Positions 1-8,433 of a DNA stretch of 35,266 nt are shown piece after piece. A program made the position numbers and the translations under genes. The notes below the pieces were generated by a model. That model was not told the origin of the DNA, did no database searches, and saw nothing but the letters and a program-made list of their open reading frames with translations. Position 1 is the first letter of the stretch. Every line of letters begins with the position of its first letter. The stretch comes from an uncultured Flavobacterium sp. (GTDB lineage: Bacteria; Bacteroidota; Bacteroidia; Flavobacteriales; Flavobacteriaceae). The stretch covers positions 1 through 35,266 of the forward strand of contig NZ_CAMLIX010000024.1 in assembly GCF_946479975.1 (NCBI RefSeq), given 5' to 3'.

Positions 1-99
1 ATTAACAATTTTAAAAACGTTGTTTGTATTTTCTTTTTGCTGCGAAAATAAAGACAGACTAAACATTGTGGTTAAAAGCCAAATTTTCAAATTATTCAT
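1..99 (-). CDS. N-terminal fragment of an exported protein, cut by the window edge
   Basis: An open minus-strand frame starts here and runs off the left edge without a stop. From the ATG at 97-99 the protein begins MNNLKIWLLTTMFSLSLFSQ, a typical type I signal peptide: a Lys, a hydrophobic core, then a Ser-Gln cut region common in Flavobacterium exported proteins. An in-frame ATG at 133-135 would add 12 residues, but these are charged and would sit before the signal peptide, so I prefer the inner start. It lies 107 nt downstream of the GH43 gene on the same strand and is probably the next enzyme or binding protein of the polysaccharide locus. Only about 33 residues are visible, so the function cannot be told. 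Confidence 0.6.
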   Translation of the reverse strand, partial: MNNLKIWLLTTMFSLSLFSQQKENTNNVFKIVN

Positions 100-206
100 T
101 TTTAAAGTTTTTCTAATTTTCAACGTAAAATCCATTTTAAATTTCTGTTTTATGGCAAATAAAGTTGTACTGCACTAATTTATAAATTTAATACTACGAC
201 TATAGT

Positions 207-1340
207 TTATTTTGATTGATTTTCCGCGAAAGCGTCTAAATTCCATTTATCTAACCATCTTAAAACAGGTTTACCGTTTTCAACTTGTATCGGCAACCAG
301 ACATAAGTGCCATCAATGGGATTTTTTGGATTCCATCGATCGGCCATAAAAATAAACTGGTCTTTTTTTCCTTCAACTGGAAGTATATAAGTGCTTTGCG
401 AATTGAAAGTAATCTCGGCACCTTTTCCCACACACGGATTTCCCAAAGTTTCCCAAGGTCCCCAAATTGATTTTGATTTGAAAGATCGCGCCGCATTTGG
501 ATCCCAGCCCGTACAGCCAGACGTAATCATATAATAGATTCCGTTTTGTTTAAAAATAGCAGGCGCTTCATTATGTCCTGCCGGTGCTACTCTATTCCAT
601 TTATCAGTAAAATCTAAATAATCGTCTGTTAGCTCTGAGACATGAAGCGTCAGATTTTCTTCTGAAGAATGAATTAAATACGCCTTTTCATCATCATCTA
701 CATAAACCGTCATATCTCTGGACATTTGACCTTTTTTAAAGTCTTTTCGAACCAGCATTCCGTTTTTTATTGCAGTAAGCCATTCTGGACTCCACCATTT
801 TAGAGATTTTTCATTGTTTGCGCCAGATTTAAATTCCTCTTTAAAATCAATTGGCCAAACTCCTTTATTTGGGCGGTATGATTTTGTAAATTTAAATGGA
901 CCTCTTGGAGAATCGCTTACTGCAACGGCAACTTTGGCCGCATTATAACCTTGATTTTTGAGTTCCAAATGAAACCACATAATATATTTACCAGTTTTTT
1001 TATTAAAGATAACTTTTGGACGTTCCATCACACATCCTTTTGTGATTTCAGAATTGAGATCCTCTTCTACTTTTAAAACAATTCCTTCGTTTTTCCAATT
1101 GTACAAATCTTTTGACGAATAACAGCTGATTCCTTCTAATGATGTATTTCCTGCACGTCCGGAAGTTTTGTATTCTCCGTACCAAAAATAAGTTCCATCA
1201 ACTAAAACAATTCCGCCGCCATGCGCATTAATATGTACTCCATCTGTATCTTTCCATTGTTTTCCCGGAACAAAATAGTTGTTTTGCGAAAAAACAAAAG
1301 AACATACAAAACTGATAATTATCGAAAATTTTAATTTCAT
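207..1340 (-). CDS. GH43 glycosidase, subfamily 24-like, probable exo-beta-1,3-galactanase
   Basis: A 377-residue exported glycoside hydrolase with a signal peptide at residues 1-18 (cut after FVFS). The five-bladed propeller fold of GH43 is suggested by MERPK (Glu106), the GHNEAPA motif (Glu258, the usual GH43 catalytic acid position) and GYNAAKVAVAVSDSPRGPF. The first blade reads INAHGGGIVL, where most GH43 enzymes carry the catalytic base Asp in a DP motif; that Asp is absent. In the studied subfamily 24 exo-beta-1,3-galactanase of Phanerochaete a Gln is thought to take its place, 55 residues after the acid. Here Gln315 in NSQST lies 57 residues after Glu258. The expected role is to trim the beta-1,3-galactan backbone of type II arabinogalactan from its end. 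The gene starts 1 nt after the GH16 stop, so the two are co-expressed. Subfamily is an inference from motifs; another galactan or arabinose activity is possible. Confidence 0.8.
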   Translation of the reverse strand: MKLKFSIIISFVCSFVFSQNNYFVPGKQWKDTDGVHINAHGGGIVLVDGTYFWYGEYKTSGRAGNTSLEGISCYSSKDLYNWKNEGIVLKVEEDLNSEITKGCVMERPKVIFNKKTGKYIMWFHLELKNQGYNAAKVAVAVSDSPRGPFKFTKSYRPNKGVWPIDFKEEFKSGANNEKSLKWWSPEWLTAIKNGMLVRKDFKKGQMSRDMTVYVDDDEKAYLIHSSEENLTLHVSELTDDYLDFTDKWNRVAPAGHNEAPAIFKQNGIYYMITSGCTGWDPNAARSFKSKSIWGPWETLGNPCVGKGAEITFNSQSTYILPVEGKKDQFIFMADRWNPKNPIDGTYVWLPIQVENGKPVLRWLDKWNLDAFAENQSK

Positions 1341-1341
1341 T

Positions 1342-2199
1342 TTACTTCTTTTTTTGATAAACCCTGATATAATCTATACTGTATTTTGATGGAAGATCTT
1401 CTTTTGTAAATGTGCCGCCGTTTATTCCTCCGACAGCGAGATTCACCAATAAATAATGAGGTTGCTGAAACGGACTTATAGTTTGATCTTTTGAGGTTAT
1501 TGTTTTGTCAATGCTGATTTCATTTAACAATTGATCGTCAACATATAGTTTAATGAAATGCTCATCCCAATCCATTTTCCAAACATGAAATTTATCTGCC
1601 CATGCTTTTTCTTTAAAATCAGTTACTTTAAACGTTTCGCTGTCCCAAGCTGTATTGGCTTCGCTTGATTTCCATGCTGCGTTGGCTAGAATTTTTCCTT
1701 TGTAATATTCCATGATGTCAATTTCGCCGTTTGCGGGCCAATTTCCTTTTATACCCAAACTCCAAAATGCCGGCCACATTCCTTTTCCTATAGGAATCTT
1801 AGCTCGCATTTCGAACCTGCCGTATTGCCAGGAATGCTTTCCACGGGTAATTAAACACGAAGAAGTTACTTTTATGGAATCTCTGTTTTTAGCAAAATTT
1901 TTATGCGTTTTAGAAACAAAATCTGGATTGACTTTGTTTTCGTTTCTGGCTTCAATAATCAAAAAACCGTCTTTGCAAATGGCATTTTCTTTTTGATACC
2001 ATTGGTTTTCTTCATTTCTCACAAAACCTGTTTCGTAATTCCAGTTCTTTTCATCTGGAATTCCGTTTTTTGTAAATTCATCACTCCAGACTAATTTGTA
2101 CTTTTCATCTTTAATGATTTTATCTGAATTTGAAATAAATCCATAAACCACAGTTAGTACAGTTATTACAAGTAAAATTTTTAAAAAGTAAAATTTCAT
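1342..2199 (-). CDS. GH16 endo-glycanase, possible endo-beta-1,3-galactanase
   Basis: A 285-residue GH16 enzyme with an N-terminal hydrophobic export signal (about residues 5-22) and no lipobox cysteine. The GH16 signature ExDxxE is present as EIDIME: Glu159 nucleophile, Asp161, Glu164 acid/base. The N-terminal YKLVWSDEF and C-terminal YSIDYIRVYQ strands are typical of the family. After the catalytic motif it reads YYKGKILANAAW rather than the histidine-containing strand usual in laminarinases. This, with the GH43 and GH105 neighbours, points to internal cleavage of beta-1,3-galactan in arabinogalactan. A beta-1,3-glucanase cannot be excluded. It lies between susD (269 nt upstream, with two hairpins in the gap) and the GH43 gene, which starts 1 nt after this stop. 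Confidence 0.82.
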   Translation of the reverse strand: MKFYFLKILLVITVLTVVYGFISNSDKIIKDEKYKLVWSDEFTKNGIPDEKNWNYETGFVRNEENQWYQKENAICKDGFLIIEARNENKVNPDFVSKTHKNFAKNRDSIKVTSSCLITRGKHSWQYGRFEMRAKIPIGKGMWPAFWSLGIKGNWPANGEIDIMEYYKGKILANAAWKSSEANTAWDSETFKVTDFKEKAWADKFHVWKMDWDEHFIKLYVDDQLLNEISIDKTITSKDQTISPFQQPHYLLVNLAVGGINGGTFTKEDLPSKYSIDYIRVYQKKK

Positions 2200-2285
2200 T
2201 TCTTATTTTTTTAATCAAAATTTGGGGATTTAAAATTGAAAACTAATGCTTCAATTTCGTTTGATTTTTTCCAATAAAAACTTAG

Positions 2286-2314
2286 TACATTATTCCTTTT
2301 AGTGAAATAATGTA
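2286..2314 (-). terminator. Hairpin upstream of GH16, terminator-like
   Basis: TACATTATT (2286-2294) pairs perfectly with AATAATGTA (2306-2314) around an 11-nt loop. Read in the direction of transcription the hairpin is followed by CTAAG and a run of five T. It lies in the susD-GH16 gap and could stop or reduce transcription from the susCD part. The stem is A+T rich, so it would be weak. Confidence 0.4.
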
Positions 2315-2386
2315 TTCTAAAACGATCTCATTTATGTGTGAAGCAAACAGCTGTAGGTAAAACTGTTTTTAGATTTTTAATAATAT

Positions 2387-2426
2387 AAACAATACCTCTA
2401 CCTTAATTTCAGTAGAGATATTGTTT
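2387..2426 (-). terminator. 15-bp stem-loop directly downstream of susD
   Basis: AAACAATACCTCTAC (2387-2401) and GTAGAGATATTGTTT (2412-2426) pair at 14 of 15 positions around a 10-nt loop, 42 nt after the susD stop. There is no clean T-run after it on the minus strand, only A/T-rich sequence. It could act as a partial terminator or as a 3' stabilising end for the susCD transcript. Such an arrangement would keep susCD message more abundant than the downstream enzymes. Confidence 0.5.
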
Positions 2427-2468
2427 CAAACCAAACACGATAAACTAACCTAAGTTTTAAAAAATATA

Positions 2469-4448
2469 TTAAAGCTGACTTTCATCTGCGACAGCATCCT
2501 GCCATTTGTCCCAAACTTTAGTACTAGCATCATAACCATCGTAACCAAAGTTCTGACTTAGTTTTCCTTTTATATTTGCCGTAATGGCGCTGTTTGGAAT
2601 TGGCCAGTACGTATTACGTTTGTCCATGGTATAAAACTTCGTTCCGTTTGGAACAACTATACCGCTTGGATATTTGTTGTACAACGTATAATGCGTAATG
2701 CGCTGGTACCAATAACTTCCTCCAATACGATCAGTTCCTGACTGCTTATCCCATGTGGTTTTACTGTAGGTCTGCCCCCACTCATCAGGCTGTCCGCTGA
2801 GTGCTAGACAATGCGAAATACGTTTTAACTCGACATTTCTCCATTCTTCGAGATAAAGTTCTCTTCCTCTTTCTGCACAAATATCACCAATGGTAACTGT
2901 TCCATACATTTGTGAAGCACCTGCTCTAGCTCTAACTACATTTACATCCTGCGCCGCGCCACCAACGTTACCTTGATAAAAACGGGCTTCGGCTCTTAAT
3001 AAATAGGTTTCGGCTAAACGGTATAAGTACCAATGTGCCTTACTTCCTGTACTTGCTCCTTGAAAATCATTTGCATTTGTATTGGTTTCATTTGCAACAT
3101 CATGTAGATAAATTTTATACAAAGGAAAATCAAACCATTCACGAAGCGTATCTCTTGATAATAAAGTAGTACCATTTTTCATTCTAAAATTTTGCTGATA
3201 AAATGTAGATGTTTTGTCACTGTATTTAAGATCTTCCATATTTACCCAGTTTCCTACAGCACTATTATGTCTAAGATCTTGTTTGTCTTCAACACCGTTT
3301 ACAACCCACATAGGATGTTGTGAATAATACGAAGCACTAATTGTAGCAATACCACGACCTAAGGCTCTTGCATAATCATATTTTGCTTGGTAATTGGCAT
3401 TAGTAGATGCAAAACGATTTGCTGCTTGTTTACCATCTGGAGTTGTCAAAGTACCGGAATTCCAGTTTGGACCAAAAATACGCATTGAAGCAAATGGTGT
3501 AAATGATTGTACGCCACCGTTTGGCATAACCATTATCGCTTCTCTATTTCCAGCAATCACTTTATTTTCAGGTCGGTGTAAATCCCAAATTACATTTCTG
3601 GTAATCGTCCACGTTGTTGGATTTCCTCCTGGATCAAAAGTTCCAAAAGATCCCTGCATTAAAGAATAACCCGATTGATTGATCAATAAATCTGCTTGGT
3701 TTTCAGCATCTTTAAATCTACCAGAAGCCAAATAACATTTTATCAATAATTGACGGCAAGCGCCTTTGTTTACCACACCTAAATAAGGAAGTTTAGACTG
3801 CTCTGGCACCCATTCTACAGCTTTTTCCATATCGGCTGTAATCATTTCGATGATTGCTTCTTTTTTTGTAGAATAATAACTCTGCTTTGGAACTTCTAAA
3901 ATTTTGGTAATTAATGGAATATCTCCAAACTGATACACAAGATTAAGATAACGATAGGCTCTGTGAAAGTATGCCTGACCTATATATTTACGCTTTACTT
4001 CTTCTGTCAAACTTGTTACCTTATCAATATAAGTCAGAACCGTATTAGCATGTTTTATACCTGTGTAAGCTTCTTTCCAATAAAATCCAAAATAAAAATC
4101 ATCATTTGTATCTATTTTATAACTCATGGTAGGCACCATGGTATTGGCAAAATCAGCAATGGTACTGCTGTTATCTGTTTTTCCATACTTTGCCATATCA
4201 GAGAAAACGTATTCTGTACCAATAGGCACACTGTTCCCTGCTCCATTATAATGAATATAATTATTACGCAATTGTTTATCGGCGCTAGCCAAAACTGCCT
4301 GCAATCCAGATTCTGTGCTAAATGTAGTTCCAGGCTCGTAAAACGAAAGCGGATCTGGCTCCAAAAAATCTTCTGAACAAGAAACCAAAAGAGCCGAAGC
4401 TACTAAAGGTACCAGCATTAAAATTTTATTTTTTATATATTTTTTCAT
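2469..4448 (-). CDS. susD: SusD-like surface glycan-binding lipoprotein
   Basis: A 659-residue SusD/RagB family protein that captures glycan at the cell surface and forms a lid on the SusC partner. The lipobox LLVSC gives lipidated Cys24, followed by SEDFLEPDP, acidic residues that match surface-export signals of Bacteroidota lipoproteins. Recognisable SusD pieces include the N-terminal FLEPDPLSFYEPGTTF, the helical repeat segment YIGQAYFHRAYRYLNLVYQFGDIP, the LAETYLLRAEARFYQGN segment and the C-terminal YWPIPNSAI. At 659 residues it is about 100 longer than B. thetaiotaomicron SusD. It starts 13 nt after the susC stop, the usual tight pair. The bound glycan cannot be read from sequence; the neighbours suggest arabinogalactan fragments. 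Confidence 0.95.
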   Translation of the reverse strand: MKKYIKNKILMLVPLVASALLVSCSEDFLEPDPLSFYEPGTTFSTESGLQAVLASADKQLRNNYIHYNGAGNSVPIGTEYVFSDMAKYGKTDNSSTIADFANTMVPTMSYKIDTNDDFYFGFYWKEAYTGIKHANTVLTYIDKVTSLTEEVKRKYIGQAYFHRAYRYLNLVYQFGDIPLITKILEVPKQSYYSTKKEAIIEMITADMEKAVEWVPEQSKLPYLGVVNKGACRQLLIKCYLASGRFKDAENQADLLINQSGYSLMQGSFGTFDPGGNPTTWTITRNVIWDLHRPENKVIAGNREAIMVMPNGGVQSFTPFASMRIFGPNWNSGTLTTPDGKQAANRFASTNANYQAKYDYARALGRGIATISASYYSQHPMWVVNGVEDKQDLRHNSAVGNWVNMEDLKYSDKTSTFYQQNFRMKNGTTLLSRDTLREWFDFPLYKIYLHDVANETNTNANDFQGASTGSKAHWYLYRLAETYLLRAEARFYQGNVGGAAQDVNVVRARAGASQMYGTVTIGDICAERGRELYLEEWRNVELKRISHCLALSGQPDEWGQTYSKTTWDKQSGTDRIGGSYWYQRITHYTLYNKYPSGIVVPNGTKFYTMDKRNTYWPIPNSAITANIKGKLSQNFGYDGYDASTKVWDKWQDAVADESQL

Positions 4449-4461
4449 TGTTGACTAATTT

Positions 4462-7400
4462 TTAAAGTGAAACGTTAAATCCTAAATTAAACATTCGCGT
4501 AGCAAGACCTCCTGTTTCTGGGTCACCGTAATATTTCCATTCTTTAGAAGCTGACCATGTTGCAGCGTTCTGAACTGATGCAAAAATTTTGAAGTTTCTC
4601 ACATGCAATCGATCGATAAGATCTTTAGGAAGTGAATAGGCTAACGAAATATTGTCTAAACGAATAAAACTACGATCGTATAATCTATCTACTCCAGCCC
4701 CCGAAGGACCTCTGGCATCAAGACGCGCCCACTCATTAGTTGGATTGTCAATTGTCCAATACGGATTCACAAACGGATTATAGTTGTTTGTGTATAAACT
4801 ACCATCGTTGTAAGTATTCATATAACGTCCGTCAGTTGATTTGTGTCCCATGTAAGAATACATGTTAATGGCCAAATTCCAATTTTTATAAAATTTAAAT
4901 TCATTACGCAGCGACCAGTTAATTGGCGGTGCAGATTGTCCTAAAAATTGTTTGTCTTTTTCATTATAGGTTGGTTTTCCGTTCACATCATCAGCTGTAT
5001 AACTGTTTTCAATTTTTGGATCACCAGGACGTTGTCCGTATACTGCGGCTTCTGCTACCTCATTTTTCTGCCAAATTCCAATTACTTTATAATTCCATAT
5101 TTGAGAAATAGGTTTTCCAATAAACCATCCATTTGATTTATCATCTGCTTCTCTGCTTCCAATAACATTTCCATTTGCATCTTTAATATCTTCCATATTG
5201 CCATACAATGCTTTAATTGTATTCTTGTTATATGAAAAAGCTGCCATAGTAGTCCACTCAAAATTTGGTTTTTTAATGTTTATAGTATTAATGCTGATCT
5301 CGATACCTTTGTTTTCAACTTGTCCTAAATTGGTTGCAATTGAAGAGAATCCTGTAAACTCAGGCAGACGCTGACTCATAATCATATCGTTTGTGACCGA
5401 TCTATAAACATCAATTGTACTTGTAATTCTGTCTTCTAAAAAGCCTAAATCAAGACCAATATTCGTTGCTGTAGTTTTTTCCCATTGCAAATTAGGATTT
5501 GCCATACGGTCTATTCCTAGATATTTTACATCAACAATATTTCCAGATGCATCTACATATCCCATTGTTGCTCCTGTACCCGAACCTAAATTTGCTAAAG
5601 CTAAGTATGGATCTGCAAGAGATCTATTACCGTTTTTACCCCATGACGCACGTAATTTTCCTGTGCTTAGAGGCTCCCATTTGAGCCATGCTTCTTTGTT
5701 GAAATTCCATCCCAATGCTACAGAAGGAAAAGTTGCGTATGGATAAGAAGCTCCAAATGCAGAATAACCATCGCGGCGTACAGTTCCTGTTACCATATAA
5801 CGATCATCAAACGAATAAAAAAGTCTTGCCATTAATCCATCTGCTGTTTGATGTGTGTCATTTGATGAAAACGAACTGTTTGCAAGTGTTGCATTGGCAA
5901 TATTATGAAATCCTAAAGCATCTGAAGGCTGAATATTATTGGCATCAATACGATCCCACCATGTTTTAAGATCTTCTGCTTCTTGAACAAAAGTTGCTAT
6001 AATGTGGTGTTTTCCATTAAATGTATGATCCCAAGCTAAAGTATTATTCAAGTTCCATGTGAAGTTTTTACCGTTTTCTCTGTCAACTCCTATGTTTGCA
6101 GCATTCCAGTTTTTATTACCAGCCGACTGAAAATAACGATTGTAAAAAAATTGATAACGCGGCGCAGCATTAAACGAATACGTAATTCCAAAAGGCAAAG
6201 TCACTTTTGCATTAAAAATAGTATTCAATACCGTGTATCCTTTTTCAAGTTCTATAAATTGGCGGTCATAATAATAATTATATCCTCCAATTGTTTGTCC
6301 CATTGGCTGTCTTGCATAATCGCCGTTTGCTTCTTTGAAGTTAGAAAACGGACTGTTTCTTAACATATTTGATTCCCAGTAATTTGTACCTGTACCAACA
6401 GATATATCTCCGTCTGAACGATCTTGAAAATTAACGTTTGCCCCAAATTCAAGCCAGTCTGTAATTTTAGCATCGACTTTCATGTTTGCACGAACGGCAG
6501 AATAATCATTACCCTGAATCGCTCCCTCTGAAGTTAAATAACCCAAAGACATATAATAATTTACTTTATCACTTGCTCCAGAAACACTTAAATTATTGTC
6601 GTGATTAATTCCTGTTCTAAAAGTACTATTGTACCAATCATGCGTTTTTCCGTCTGTAAAGTTTTTCAAAAGCGTAGCATCTGTAATACCTAATCTAAGT
6701 CCCCAAACTTCTTTTAGACTTTTGCCTTGCACTTGTCCAGCAGGCTGATAAGCGAGCCATTGCGCCTCTGTAATACCAAACTGACTTAGCTGCGACGGAT
6801 TGGTATAATAACCCGGTTTACCCGCAGCTGTTCCTGTTACAAATGCCTCATAATTTCCTGTTGCTGTATTAAGTCCGTAGGTTTTAGCAGTTTCCCAATC
6901 TTGACGATATTTTACATATCCATCTGCAGAATATACATCGCGATAAGCACTTTTGGTGACAATTGTAGTGTTTGTCGTTACATTAATAATTGGCTTACCA
7001 CTTTTACCCCTTTTTGTTGAAATTACGATAACTCCCGCCGCAGCTTTAGAACCGTACACGGCTGTTGCTGATGCATCTTTTAAAACATCGATCTGACCAA
7101 CATCATCTGGATTAATTTCTGAAAGTTCACCATAAAACTGCATTCCGTCTAAAATAATAAGCGGTGAATTATGATTGGCTCCATCTGGATTGTAAACAGA
7201 AGTCTGCCCACGGATCTGCAAAGAACCTCCACCTTTTGCATCGGCAGAATAACCGACTTTAAGACCTGGAACTCCTCTTAATAAATCCTGAACCGTCTGC
7301 GGATTCTGATTGGCCAATGCATCTGGTTTAACCTGAACAATGGCTCCCGTTAAATCCTTTTTCTTCATTTTACCATATCCAACGACTACAACCTCTTCTA

Positions 7401-7794
7401 GAGACGAAGAAGTTTCGACTAATTGTATATTAATATTCGATTTACCTTTTACGGCTATCTCTTGACTTACAAAACCTACATATGATACAACAAGTATCGA
7501 GTTTTCATCTCCTTCGAGAGTAAATCTTCCGTCAAAATCTGTTATGGTGCCTTTTTTTGTGCCTTTTATAACAACTGAAGCTCCTGGAAGCGGAATTCCT
7601 TTGGCATCTTTAACCTGCCCACCTATAGTGTTTTGCGGCTGGATTATTTCTGTTTCTTTTGCGCTACTGGTTTCAGTAGAAAATGCATGTACTTGAGACA
7701 ATGAAACCAAGACACAAAGTAGTGTAAGTTTCTTTTTCAAATCAAATCCAGATCCATAATCAGGATCCTTAATTTTCCTAATAAAGTTTGTCAT
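4462..7794 (-). CDS. susC: SusC-like TonB-dependent outer-membrane glycan importer
   Basis: A 1110-residue SusC/RagA family transporter. Residues 1-20 form a polar N-terminal extension before the hydrophobic signal core (about 21-39, ending HAFS). A carboxypeptidase-regulatory-like domain follows (about 57-130; IGGQVKDAKGIPLPGASV, then ITDFDGRFTLEG). Next come the family signature EEVVVVGYGKMKKKDLTGA near residue 135, the plug (including LLRGVPGLKV, then LIILDGMQF and DVGQIDVLKDASATAVYGSK) and a long beta-barrel ending in LGFNVSL. It imports oligosaccharides across the outer membrane using TonB energy, together with the SusD encoded 13 nt downstream. Its promoter region carries the paired CCCC-box element also found before the GH2 gene, which suggests control by the nearby HTCS regulator. 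Confidence 0.96.
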   Translation of the reverse strand: MTNFIRKIKDPDYGSGFDLKKKLTLLCVLVSLSQVHAFSTETSSAKETEIIQPQNTIGGQVKDAKGIPLPGASVVIKGTKKGTITDFDGRFTLEGDENSILVVSYVGFVSQEIAVKGKSNINIQLVETSSSLEEVVVVGYGKMKKKDLTGAIVQVKPDALANQNPQTVQDLLRGVPGLKVGYSADAKGGGSLQIRGQTSVYNPDGANHNSPLIILDGMQFYGELSEINPDDVGQIDVLKDASATAVYGSKAAAGVIVISTKRGKSGKPIINVTTNTTIVTKSAYRDVYSADGYVKYRQDWETAKTYGLNTATGNYEAFVTGTAAGKPGYYTNPSQLSQFGITEAQWLAYQPAGQVQGKSLKEVWGLRLGITDATLLKNFTDGKTHDWYNSTFRTGINHDNNLSVSGASDKVNYYMSLGYLTSEGAIQGNDYSAVRANMKVDAKITDWLEFGANVNFQDRSDGDISVGTGTNYWESNMLRNSPFSNFKEANGDYARQPMGQTIGGYNYYYDRQFIELEKGYTVLNTIFNAKVTLPFGITYSFNAAPRYQFFYNRYFQSAGNKNWNAANIGVDRENGKNFTWNLNNTLAWDHTFNGKHHIIATFVQEAEDLKTWWDRIDANNIQPSDALGFHNIANATLANSSFSSNDTHQTADGLMARLFYSFDDRYMVTGTVRRDGYSAFGASYPYATFPSVALGWNFNKEAWLKWEPLSTGKLRASWGKNGNRSLADPYLALANLGSGTGATMGYVDASGNIVDVKYLGIDRMANPNLQWEKTTATNIGLDLGFLEDRITSTIDVYRSVTNDMIMSQRLPEFTGFSSIATNLGQVENKGIEISINTINIKKPNFEWTTMAAFSYNKNTIKALYGNMEDIKDANGNVIGSREADDKSNGWFIGKPISQIWNYKVIGIWQKNEVAEAAVYGQRPGDPKIENSYTADDVNGKPTYNEKDKQFLGQSAPPINWSLRNEFKFYKNWNLAINMYSYMGHKSTDGRYMNTYNDGSLYTNNYNPFVNPYWTIDNPTNEWARLDARGPSGAGVDRLYDRSFIRLDNISLAYSLPKDLIDRLHVRNFKIFASVQNAATWSASKEWKYYGDPETGGLATRMFNLGFNVSL

Positions 7795-7937
7795 TTTTGG
7801 TTGTAATTTTTTGGTTAATCGTTTAGTTATAAGTCTGCAAAATATAGCAGTACATTAAATAAGTGTATTTTATACAATTTTCTTCTTCAAAATTTTTTAA
7901 GCACACATTATCATGTAATTACATATAGTCTGCATTG

Positions 7938-7945
7938 CAAATCTA
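7938..7945 (-). promoter_or_regulatory. Candidate -7 box of the susC promoter (TAGATTTG)
   Basis: On the minus strand TAGATTTG matches the Bacteroidota -7 consensus TAnnTTTG exactly. It lies about 140 nt before the susC ATG and 22 nt downstream of the CCCC box at 7968-7971, the same spacing as in the GH2 promoter. There is no good TTG at -33, as expected for an activator-dependent promoter. Confidence 0.55.
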
Positions 7946-7966
7946 ATGTAAGAAGTAAAAGTAAAA

Positions 7967-8013
7967 GGGGGTAATTACAGCATTATAAAAGGGGCAAATC
8001 CGCATTTATAGTG
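7967..8013 (-). promoter_or_regulatory. Candidate HTCS operator upstream of susC
   Basis: Read on the minus strand this stretch has, in order, CACT, ATG, GA, CCCCTT, CTGTAA and a second CCCC. The two CCCC boxes are 23 nt apart. The same elements in the same order and nearly the same spacing occur at 17232-17274 before the GH2 gene. Paired direct boxes two helical turns apart, just upstream of -35, suit a dimeric AraC-type DNA-binding domain such as that at the end of the HTCS at 9797-13888. Assignment to that regulator is inferred from proximity. Confidence 0.5.
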
Positions 8014-8067
8014 GGAAACGCTATTTTTTTTGTTTGAATAGCAAAAAATTAATATCTAAAATTTAAT

Positions 8068-8097
8068 ATTGATAATTATATTGATAATTATATTGAT
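8068..8097. repeat. Tandem 12-bp repeat, 2.5 copies
   Basis: ATTGATAATTAT occurs twice head to tail (8068-8079, 8080-8091) followed by a half copy ATTGAT (8092-8097). It is A+T rich and has no evident function. Confidence 0.7.
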
Positions 8098-8101
8098 GTG
8101 G

Positions 8102-8198
8102 AATATTTCGCTACGCTGTAGCTCTAGTTTCTTGGTTTAAAATTTTTCTATAAATATTTAGCTCCGATGGAGCTTTTATATCTTATGAGCAATAGTTC
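8102..8198. repeat. 97-bp intergenic repeat, copy 1
   Basis: This copy matches 8266-8362 at all but about 4 of 97 positions, in the same orientation and 164 bp apart. Each copy contains two mini-hairpins with 3-nt loops: GCTAC-GCT-GTAGC and AGCTCC-GAT-GGAGCT. The loop of the second differs between copies (GAT or GCT) while the stem is kept, which suggests that the hairpin is the conserved part. Confidence 0.8.
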
Positions 8199-8265
8199 AA
8201 TGAAGACAAATTATTTAAACCATTCAATAATAATCGAATTTACTATTGATTATTATTTTGATCTA

Positions 8266-8362
8266 AATATTTCGCTACGCTGTAGCTCTAGTTTCTTGGT
8301 CTAAAATTTTTCTATAAATATTTAGCTCCGCTGGAGCTTTTATAACTTATGAGAAATAGTTC
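8266..8362. repeat. 97-bp intergenic repeat, copy 2
   Basis: Second copy of the repeat at 8102-8198, same orientation and same length without gaps. The stems GCTAC/GTAGC and AGCTCC/GGAGCT are intact. The two copies are separated by 67 bp of unrelated A/T-rich sequence. Confidence 0.8.
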
Positions 8363-8433
8363 CATTGCAACAAGAAATTTATTGAATGTGACTTGATTAT
8401 TATGATTGTAATTGAAAGTAAGCCAGATAAATA

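Noticed and set aside
3963..4376. A 137-codon plus-strand frame antisense to susD
   Set aside because: It is fully inside the clear susD coding sequence, lacks family motifs and has the odd composition of an antisense shadow.
7838..7846. TATATTTTG as the main susC -7 box
   Set aside because: It has three instead of two bases between TA and TTTG and no relation to the CCCC-box element; the exact box at 7938-7945 keeps the spacing seen before GH2. It may still be a secondary promoter.
8102..8362. Possible CRISPR array
   Set aside because: There are only two copies of a 97-bp repeat 164 bp apart, far longer than CRISPR repeats, with no regular spacers and no cas genes.
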